DNA of 64,000 nucleotides from Lachnospiraceae bacterium (GTDB lineage Bacteria; Bacillota; Clostridia; Lachnospirales; Lachnospiraceae). The DNA lies in NCBI GenBank assembly GCA_024684085.1, contig JAIKXM010000021.1, positions 62,001 through 126,000 of the forward strand, read 5' to 3'. Below the pieces are notes generated by a model. That model worked only from the letters and a program-made list of their open reading frames with translations. It had not been told where the DNA came from and ran no database searches. Positions within the stretch are counted from its first letter, which is position 1, and every line of letters starts with the position of its first letter. Of this stretch, positions 7,604-13,310 are shown in pieces. The position numbers and the translations under genes were made by a program.

Positions 7604-7674
7604 GCAGAGTTAGTATATCGGTAGTACATGAGCTTCCCAAGCTTAGGGGGCGGGTTCGATTCCCGTACTCTGCT
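7604..7674 (+). tRNA. tRNA-Gly (anticodon CCC)
   Basis: It folds as a cloverleaf: acceptor stem GCAGAGT (7604-7610) with ACTCTGC (7667-7673); D arm GTA/TAC; anticodon stem TGAGC/GCTTA around loop TTCCCAA (anticodon CCC); T arm CGGG-TTCGATT-CCCG. The 3' CCA is not encoded. It reads GGG glycine codons. The short D stem and G-rich variable region are slightly irregular, but all invariant T-loop bases are present. A hairpin terminator follows at 7689. Confidence 0.85.
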
Positions 7675-7688
7675 TTATATTTTGTAGG

Positions 7689-7722
7689 ATGAAGATTCTT
7701 ACGTCTGTGAGAATCTTCATTT
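7689..7722 (+). terminator. Terminator of tRNA-Gly
   Basis: ATGAAGATTCT (from 7690) pairs with AGAATCTTCAT (7710-7720) and is followed by TTG. It lies 15 bases after the tRNA and just before the ribosome site of the glycosyltransferase gene, so it may also reduce read-through into that gene. Confidence 0.6.
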
Positions 7723-7736
7723 GTTATGGAGAGAGA

Positions 7737-8690
7737 ATGACAGCGGAAGTGGAAAAAGACATCAAAGTATCGGTTATTTGTGTAACCTACAACCACGAAC
7801 TGTATATAAGGAAGGCACTCGATTCCATAGTTGCCCAGGTTACCGACTTCGATTTCGAAGTACTGATCGGGGAGGATTGTTCGACTGATGGGACGAGAGA
7901 GATCCTGAAGGAGTACGAAGCTAAGTATCCTGATATTTTCCGGATGTATTACAGGGATGTTAATCTCGGGGCGACTCGGAATGAGTATGAGCTCATGATG
8001 GATGCCAGGGGCAGGTATATAGCGGCGCTTGAGCTTGATGATCTGTGGCTCGACGATCATAAGCTTCAGAAGCAGTATGATTTCCTTGAGGCTCATGATG
8101 AGTATATCGGAGTGTCCCATGATTTTGCGATCATAGATAAAGATGATAATGTGATCGACAATGATGATAACAAGAAAATTAAACCATACTTTAACAAATC
8201 ATTCACACTTGAGGATTTCCTGAGAGACGGATTCGTGTTCCAGACGGGAACGCATTTCTATAGGAATATCTACAGCGACGGCGGAGATTACAGTATTATC
8301 TACAAGGCCGACAGGCTGATACGAGATAAGACGATATTGTCGCTGTTGCTTAACAGAGGGGATTTCTATATTCTGCCGGATACGATGAGCGCTTATCGCA
8401 GGTTCTTCGATGAGAATGCAACGAACGGCAGGAATCTCACCAACGCCAATATGGAACTGGATCTGTTCACTAAGGCCAACCATGTATATATGCTGAATGA
8501 GTACTTTGATGGAGCCATTGACTATTCCGGACAATGGTCGGACATCATATGGGATTATGGCAAACGAGCCTTTAAAAGGGTTCCCGGATTCAGACTCGGG
8601 CGTTTTTGCAAGATGTATCGTAATGCGGACGGGCGGACAAAGAAGCTTGTGCGCAGAATGATCAGAGAATCCTTCAGTAGGAGATTGTGA
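7737..8690 (+). CDS. Family 2 glycosyltransferase (GT-A fold)
   Basis: A 317-residue GT2 enzyme with a nucleotide-sugar binding N-terminus: VSVICVTYNH (11-20), GEDCSTDGT (45-53) and ELDD (99-102), the last standing for the metal-binding DxD. It has no membrane segment, so it acts at the cytoplasmic face, adding a sugar to a lipid-linked or protein acceptor. I start at ATG 7737 behind GGAGAG; an earlier in-frame ATG at 7689 lies inside the tRNA terminator hairpin. Its stop overlaps the start of the ABC transporter by one base (TGATG), so the two are translationally coupled, suggesting assembly and export of a surface glycan. Confidence 0.85.
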   Translation: MTAEVEKDIKVSVICVTYNHELYIRKALDSIVAQVTDFDFEVLIGEDCSTDGTREILKEYEAKYPDIFRMYYRDVNLGATRNEYELMMDARGRYIAALELDDLWLDDHKLQKQYDFLEAHDEYIGVSHDFAIIDKDDNVIDNDDNKKIKPYFNKSFTLEDFLRDGFVFQTGTHFYRNIYSDGGDYSIIYKADRLIRDKTILSLLLNRGDFYILPDTMSAYRRFFDENATNGRNLTNANMELDLFTKANHVYMLNEYFDGAIDYSGQWSDIIWDYGKRAFKRVPGFRLGRFCKMYRNADGRTKKLVRRMIRESFSRRL

Positions 8691-10609
8691 TGAACCTTCA
8701 GATAATTAAGAAACTAAATTCAATACTGGATAGCAGGCAGAAGGTAAGGATCGTGGGGCTGATGTTCATGATCCTGATCGGCGGACTTCTTGAGACTGCC
8801 GGAGTGTCACTCGTATTGCCTCTGATATCGGCGATCCTCGACGAGGAGAGCTTCGCGGCCAATGAATATGTGATCAGGGCCATGGATATAATGGGCATCA
8901 CGGATGTCAGAAACATCATTTACATTCTGCTGTTCGCGCTCGCATCCATGTTCGTGATCAAGAATGCGTATCTTACGCTGCTTACCTTCGTTCAGTCGCG
9001 ATTCGTCAACCGCAACAGGAGCAGGTACACCACCAACCTTCTGGCGCAGTTTCTGAACAGACCCTACGAATACTACCTCTACGCCGAGACTTCGGTCATC
9101 GTCAGAACCGTGTACGGCGACATGGACAACGTGTTCAACCTCCTGCTTCAGTGCATGAACCTCGCAGCTGAGCTCGTAGTCAGCGTCTGCCTCGGGATCT
9201 TCCTCTTAGTGATCGATTTCAAGATGATGGTCGTGATCGTCGGGCTCCTGGGAATCGTCACTCTGATCATCATGAAGGTCATCAAGCCAAGGCTTTCACA
9301 CGTGGGCGATGCGTCCAGAGATGCGCAGGCAGGCCTCTATAAGTGGATTCTCCAGCCCGTTACAGGCATCAAAGACGTGAAAGTCCTCCATAAGGAGAGC
9401 TTCTGCACGGACATGTACAGGGAGAAAGCAACAGAATACGCCAATTATCAGGTCAGCAACAACGTGCTCACCAACCTCCCTCGTTTCCTTATTGAGACGA
9501 TCACTATCGTGGGCGTTCTCGCCTACATCGGCATCTCGATGGCTGCAGGAACCGACATGAGCACCCTGCTTCCGCTGATCTCGGCTTTTGCGCTCGCGGC
9601 CATGCGACTCCTTCCGAGCGTTAACCGCGTGAACACCTACATGGCCAATATCGCTTACTTTGAGCCCGCGCTCAATTATATATATGAGAATGTCGACACT
9701 GCGTCGATCCGCGACATGAACGAATTTGGGGAGCTTAAGTCCGACAGAAAGTCCGCTTCAAAGCCTTCTGTGGATAAAATGCTTAGCACAAATGAGACCG
9801 ATACTTTGGCTTACGCAGAAGCCCCGGCTTGCAACAAGGCCAATGCTCCGACCAAAAACGATACTCCGGCTCCAAATAAAGACAACACTCGTGCAAAAAA
9901 TCCCGCACTGACTCTTAATAAGGAGATCAGGCTCGACAATATATCTTTTGCGTATCCCAATACCGACAGGGATATCTTCGATAATGCGGATATGCTGATA
10001 CCCATAGGCAAGTCGATCGGTGTGATCGGCCCTTCCGGTTCCGGCAAGACTACCATTATCGATATTCTGTTGGGACTTCTCAAAGTCCGCGAAGGCAAGA
10101 TCACCTGTGACGGAACCGATATTCATGAGAATTACAGCGAATGGCTCTCGCATGTGGGCTACATCCCCCAGACCATCTATATGCTGGATGCGAGCATAAG
10201 AGAGAATATAGCATTCGGTATCCCGGCTGACGAGATCGATGATGAGAGAGTATGGGAAGTGCTTGAACAGGCGCAAATGAAGGAATTTGTTCAGGATCAG
10301 CCTGACGGACTTGACAGTGCCATAGGCGAAAGAGGTGTCAGGATATCGGGTGGCCAGCGCCAGAGACTGGGAATTGCAAGAGCGCTGTATCATGATCCTG
10401 AGTTGCTTATCTTCGATGAAGCTACTTCTGCACTGGACAATGATACTGAGAGCGCAATTATGGAAGCGGTTGATGCTCTCCATGGTAAAAAAACACTTGT
10501 TATTATTGCCCACAGGCTTAAGACTATCGAGAATTGCGACATAATCTATGAAGTTAAGGACGGTAAGATCAGGCAGACCGAGAAGCCTGCCGAGAAGCCG
10601 GCCAAATAA
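8690..10609 (+). CDS. ABC exporter, PglK/MsbA-like lipid-linked glycan flippase
   Basis: A fused half-transporter of 639 residues. Six membrane segments span residues 15-330, opening GGLLETAGVSLVLPLIS as in PglK-type flippases. The nucleotide-binding domain has Walker A GPSGSGKT (about 447), signature SGGQRQ (about 553), Walker B LLIFDEATSALD and the His switch IIAHR. A homodimer would flip lipid-linked sugars or export lipid. Between the domains (about 348-412) is an unusual Lys/Asn/Ala/Pro/Thr-rich linker. Start ATG 8690 follows AGGAGA. A mobile element inserted at the stop codon: the TAA (10607-10609) lies within its 8-bp target duplication. Confidence 0.88.
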   Translation: MNLQIIKKLNSILDSRQKVRIVGLMFMILIGGLLETAGVSLVLPLISAILDEESFAANEYVIRAMDIMGITDVRNIIYILLFALASMFVIKNAYLTLLTFVQSRFVNRNRSRYTTNLLAQFLNRPYEYYLYAETSVIVRTVYGDMDNVFNLLLQCMNLAAELVVSVCLGIFLLVIDFKMMVVIVGLLGIVTLIIMKVIKPRLSHVGDASRDAQAGLYKWILQPVTGIKDVKVLHKESFCTDMYREKATEYANYQVSNNVLTNLPRFLIETITIVGVLAYIGISMAAGTDMSTLLPLISAFALAAMRLLPSVNRVNTYMANIAYFEPALNYIYENVDTASIRDMNEFGELKSDRKSASKPSVDKMLSTNETDTLAYAEAPACNKANAPTKNDTPAPNKDNTRAKNPALTLNKEIRLDNISFAYPNTDRDIFDNADMLIPIGKSIGVIGPSGSGKTTIIDILLGLLKVREGKITCDGTDIHENYSEWLSHVGYIPQTIYMLDASIRENIAFGIPADEIDDERVWEVLEQAQMKEFVQDQPDGLDSAIGERGVRISGGQRQRLGIARALYHDPELLIFDEATSALDNDTESAIMEAVDALHGKKTLVIIAHRLKTIENCDIIYEVKDGKIRQTEKPAEKPAK

Positions 10610-10613
10610 ATAT

Positions 10614-11060
10614 CTCCCTTTTTACATTTGTGTTGCTCATGATAGAATAATTCAAATCGAGGTTTGTGCATCAATTCCTGCGCTTTTTGGTTTTTTCGAT
10701 GCTTAGACCATCAATGCTTTTTTGTTCTGGGCATCGGAATTACAAAAATTGCAAAAATCGATGCCTAAAACTATCAAAATCCGAAGTTCTGGGCATCGGA
10801 ATTACAAAAATTGCAAAAATCGATGCCTAAAACTATCAAAATCCGACGTTCTGGGCATCGGAATTACAAAAAATGCAAAAGTCGATGCCTAAAACTATCA
10901 TAATCCGATGTTCTGAGCATCGGAATTACAAAAATTGCAAAGATCGATGTTTATGGAGCTGAGTACATCTTCTTGACCTGGCGGTCAAGAAACATCCCTC
11001 GATCTAAAGAGCTCGGTCAATTCCAGTTTGTCAAGTAGAAACACTTTTGTAAAAAGGGAG
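10614..11060 (+). mobile_element. Non-autonomous mobile element, copy 1 (447 bp, 8-bp TSD)
   Basis: The ends are inverted repeats: CTCCCTTTTTACA at the left (10614-10626) and its complement at the right (ending 11060), followed by a partly matching GTGTT. The element is flanked by 8-bp direct repeats ATAAATAT (10606-10613 and 11061-11068), a target-site duplication. There is no open frame. The interior holds four 62-bp repeat units (from 10731) and a perfect palindrome TTCTTGACC/GGTCAAGAA (10970-10978/10983-10991). A related copy lies inverted at 46674-47159. It must be moved by a transposase encoded elsewhere; the family is not recognised. Confidence 0.8.
10731..10950 (+). repeat. Four 62-bp tandem units inside the mobile element (family B)
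   Basis: Units begin at 10731, 10793, 10855 and 10917. Each is a 34-base module from GCATCGGAATTAC to CGATGC, with GCATCG/CGATGC as perfect ends, followed by a 28-base spacer (CTAAAACTATCAAAATCCGA...). Module and spacer lengths equal those of family A at 2766-3606, although most of the sequence differs. Confidence 0.85.
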
Positions 11061-11067
11061 ATAAATA

Positions 11068-11096
11068 TTGACTTATACTGATTATAATGTTATCTT
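11068..11096 (+). promoter_or_regulatory. Probable sigma-70 promoter of asnA
   Basis: TTGACT (11068-11073), a 17-base spacer and TATCTT (11091-11096). The first base of the -35 box is the last base of the mobile element's target duplication, so the element sits directly against this promoter. Confidence 0.6.
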
Positions 11097-11115
11097 GTAC
11101 TAAGTGGTGGCAAAG

Positions 11116-11149
11116 GAGCCGAGGGATCGAGGATTCTTCGGCTCTTTTT
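11116..11149 (+). terminator. Terminator hairpin in the asnA leader (possible attenuator)
   Basis: GAGCCGA (11116-11122) pairs with TCGGCTC (11138-11144), followed by five T. It lies between the probable promoter and the asnA start, about 60 bases before the ATG. Surrounding GGCAAA and TTTTTGCC can extend or compete with the stem. I see no T-box motif. Confidence 0.6.
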
Positions 11150-11208
11150 GGCTTTTTGCCGTCATATCTGACAGAAAATGCGGTTATAAACCGCGGATAG
11201 GAGTGAAT

Positions 11209-12219
11209 ATGGGACGTATCATTATTCCTGAGGATTATACTTCAGCTTTGGATCTGTATGATACTCAGATTGGAATTAAGACAGTTAAGGACTGCTTCCA
11301 GAATCTTCTGGCTGAGCGAATGAATCTTTTGCGTGTTTCCGCACCGCTTTTTGTTAAGCCTGAATCAGGCCTTAATGATAATCTTAACGGAGTGGAGCGT
11401 CCGGTTACCTTCGGCATTAAGGAATTGGGTGACAAAGAAGCTGAGATCGTTCATTCCCTTGCAAAATGGAAGAGATTCGCTCTTAAGAAGTATGGCTTCA
11501 GTGAGGGTGAAGGCCTCTACACCGATATGAGTGCCATCAGAAGAGACGAGGATACCGACAATATCCATTCGATCTACGTGGATCAGTGGGACTGGGAGAA
11601 GATCATCGCCAAGGAAGACCGTAACGAGGAGACACTTAAGAGCGTTGTTAAGGAGATATACAAGGTTCTCCGCAACACCGAGAAGTTCATGGCGATCGAA
11701 TATGATTATATAGAAGAGATCCTTCCGCCGGATATATTCTTCATCACAACTCAGGAGCTTGAAGATATGTATCCCGACAAGACAGCGAAGGAGAGAGAAT
11801 ACATCATCGCCAAGGAGAAAGGCGCTGTCTGTCTGATGAAGATCGGCGACCTCTTAAAGAGCGGCGAGAAGCATGACGGCCGTGCTCCCGACTACGATGA
11901 CTGGGCACTTAATGCGGATATCGTTGTATACTATCCCGTCCTTGATATCGCACTTGAGCTCTCGAGCATGGGTATCAGAGTTGACGAGGATTCGCTGGTA
12001 AGCCAGCTTAAGAAGGCAGGCTGCGAGGAAAGAGCCGAGCTTCCTTTTCAGAAGGCGATCATTAACAAAGAGCTTCCTTATACAATAGGAGGCGGTATCG
12101 GCCAGTCAAGGATCTGTATGTTCTTCTTAAGAAAGGCCCACATCGGTGAGGTTCAGTGTTCGATCTGGCCCGACAATGTAGTCAAGGCCTGCGCCGACAA
12201 GGGTATCAAACTTCTGTAG
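11209..12219 (+). CDS. asnA: Aspartate-ammonia ligase (asparagine synthetase A)
   Basis: A 336-residue enzyme, close to the 330 residues of E. coli AsnA. It makes asparagine from aspartate, ammonia and ATP, giving AMP and PPi, and has a class II aminoacyl-tRNA synthetase-like fold in the cytosol. The start MGRIIIPEDYTS and the C-terminal motif GGGIGQSRICMFFL are typical. I chose ATG 11209 because AGGAGTG lies just upstream; an in-frame GTG at 11104 would add 35 residues translated from the leader hairpin. It has its own promoter, a leader hairpin and a strong terminator, so it is monocistronic and probably attenuated. Confidence 0.93.
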   Translation: MGRIIIPEDYTSALDLYDTQIGIKTVKDCFQNLLAERMNLLRVSAPLFVKPESGLNDNLNGVERPVTFGIKELGDKEAEIVHSLAKWKRFALKKYGFSEGEGLYTDMSAIRRDEDTDNIHSIYVDQWDWEKIIAKEDRNEETLKSVVKEIYKVLRNTEKFMAIEYDYIEEILPPDIFFITTQELEDMYPDKTAKEREYIIAKEKGAVCLMKIGDLLKSGEKHDGRAPDYDDWALNADIVVYYPVLDIALELSSMGIRVDEDSLVSQLKKAGCEERAELPFQKAIINKELPYTIGGGIGQSRICMFFLRKAHIGEVQCSIWPDNVVKACADKGIKLL

Positions 12220-12228
12220 GATGACCAA

Positions 12229-12266
12229 CCTCTGAATTGTACATTTTTACAATTCAGAGGTTTTTT
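12229..12266 (+). terminator. asnA terminator
   Basis: CCTCTGAATTGTA (12229-12241) pairs with TACAATTCAGAGG (12248-12260), followed by six T. A strong intrinsic terminator. Confidence 0.9.
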
Positions 12267-12416
12267 ATCCTCGAAAAAATGCGGGCAATTGAGCGAAATG
12301 TATTAATAACCACCAATTCAGAACGGGCTCGTTTGTGCAAAATGACGTAATTATGAATAAATTATGAACAAAATCTTTAGAAATTCATAAATCGTTCAAA
12401 ATTAGGTCAAAATCTA

Positions 12417-12445
12417 TTTACATTTCAAAATGACTGATGTATACT
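12417..12445 (+). promoter_or_regulatory. Probable promoter of the lipoprotein gene
   Basis: TTTACA (12417-12422), a 17-base spacer and TATACT (12440-12445), about 90 bases before the start codon at 12535. The rest of 12267-12534 is AT-rich and holds no gene. Confidence 0.6.
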
Positions 12446-12534
12446 CCAAATTGTCGAAGGGAACTTCGATATGAAAAAATTGTCAAAGAACGGTAGATCG
12501 AATCGGATCGATCACCAAAGAGGAGGAAAAAATT

Positions 12535-12834
12535 ATGAAGAAGTTTGCATTAGCTTTAGCAACAGTTATGGTAGCAGGTTCTATGTTAGTAGCATGTGGT
12601 AGTGAGGCAGATGTTGAGGCTACTACAGAGGCAGTAGTTGTTGAAGAGACAACAGTTGAAGATGCAGTTGTTGAGGAGACAGTTGCAGAAGAGACAGTTG
12701 CTGAGGAGACAGTTGCTGAGGAGACAGTTGCTGAGGAGACAACAGTTGAGGAGACAACAGTTGAGGAGACAGCTGAGGAGACAACAGCTGAGGAGACAAC
12801 AGTTGAGGAGACAACAGAGGCTGACGCTGAATAA
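12535..12834 (+). CDS. Small lipoprotein with Thr/Glu/Val repeat tail
   Basis: A 99-residue protein with a lipoprotein signal peptide: MKKFALALATVMVAGSM, lipobox LVAC, Cys22 as the acylation site. The mature part is almost entirely a low-complexity repeat built from EETVA, EETTV and EETAE blocks, encoded by repeats related to GAGACAGTTGCTGAG. The tail is strongly acidic and probably unfolded, like a spacer anchored in the membrane. The ribosome site AGAGGAGG precedes ATG 12535. It has its own promoter and terminator. Repeat number probably varies between strains through slippage. No function can be assigned. Confidence 0.8.
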   Translation: MKKFALALATVMVAGSMLVACGSEADVEATTEAVVVEETTVEDAVVEETVAEETVAEETVAEETVAEETTVEETTVEETAEETTAEETTVEETTEADAE

Positions 12835-12863
12835 TTCAGTTGCGATCCAAACAGAAATTTCAA

Positions 12864-12895
12864 GAGGCTGTGCTCGTTAGGGCACGGCCTCTTTT
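12864..12895 (+). terminator. Lipoprotein gene terminator
   Basis: GAGGCTGTGC (12864-12873) pairs with GGCACGGCCTC (12881-12891; one bulge), followed by TTTTT. Confidence 0.8.
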
Positions 12896-12928
12896 TCGTA
12901 ATAGGAAATTGCTTCCTATTACGAAAAA
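12892..12928. terminator. Perfect hairpin, bidirectional terminator type
   Basis: TTTTTCGTAATAGGAA (12892-12907) is the exact complement of TTCCTATTACGAAAAA (12913-12928) around a five-base loop. A-run on one side and T-run on the other allow it to work in either direction. It overlaps the T-run of the preceding terminator. Confidence 0.6.
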
Positions 12929-12930
12929 AA

Positions 12931-13150
12931 CGATCCGCTAAGGATGCGCACCCGGCGTGAAAGGCAGGAGATGCCAAGTCATACGCACCCGGCGTGAAAG
13001 GCAGGAGATGCCAAGTCATACGCACCCGCGTGAAAGGCAGGAGATGCCAAGTCATACGCACTCGCGCGAAAGGCAGGAGATGCCAAGTTATACGCACCCG
13101 GCGTGAAAGGCGGATGATGGCAAGGTATTCGCACTTGGCGCGGGAATGTC
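12931..13150. repeat. Tandem repeat, six units of 36-37 bp
   Basis: Units start at 12947, 12984, 13021, 13057, 13093 and 13130, with consensus CGCACCCGGCGTGAAAGGCA followed by GGAGATGCCAAGTCATA. The last unit is degenerate. The block starts with CGATCCGCTAAGGATGCGCA, which recurs nearly unchanged at about 33750-33770. No unique spacers separate the units, so this is not CRISPR. Between 13151 and 13310 there is only AT-rich leader sequence before valS. Confidence 0.8.
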
Positions 13151-13310
13151 GCAAGCAAAATTCTTTCTTATTATCCAACGCCCCAAAAAGCGCGCAAATA
13201 CAGCAAAAGCGAATTGACAAAAGTTAACATAAATAATATTATTTTTTTATAGATGATTAAATAGGAGAAATGTGGATACCTGTATCAAGAAGGCATCCCT
13301 GACAGAAGAA

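Noticed and set aside
12931-13150. CRISPR array of 36-37-bp repeats
   Set aside because: The units are contiguous with no unique spacers, and there are no cas genes.
12483-13220. 245-residue minus-strand open frame over the lipoprotein gene and the 37-bp repeats
   Set aside because: It is a repeat-driven frame: runs of Ser/Val opposite the Glu/Thr repeats and MTWHLLPF opposite the tandem units. The plus strand has the signal peptide, lipobox, ribosome site and terminator.
13270-13302. Ten-codon leader peptide (MWIPVSRRHP) before valS
   Set aside because: It has AGGAG only 2 bases upstream, no valine-codon run and no attenuator hairpin after it; too weak to claim.
13151-13310. T-box riboswitch before valS
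   Set aside because: I find no specifier-loop or T-box consensus and no terminator/antiterminator pair in the short AT-rich leader.
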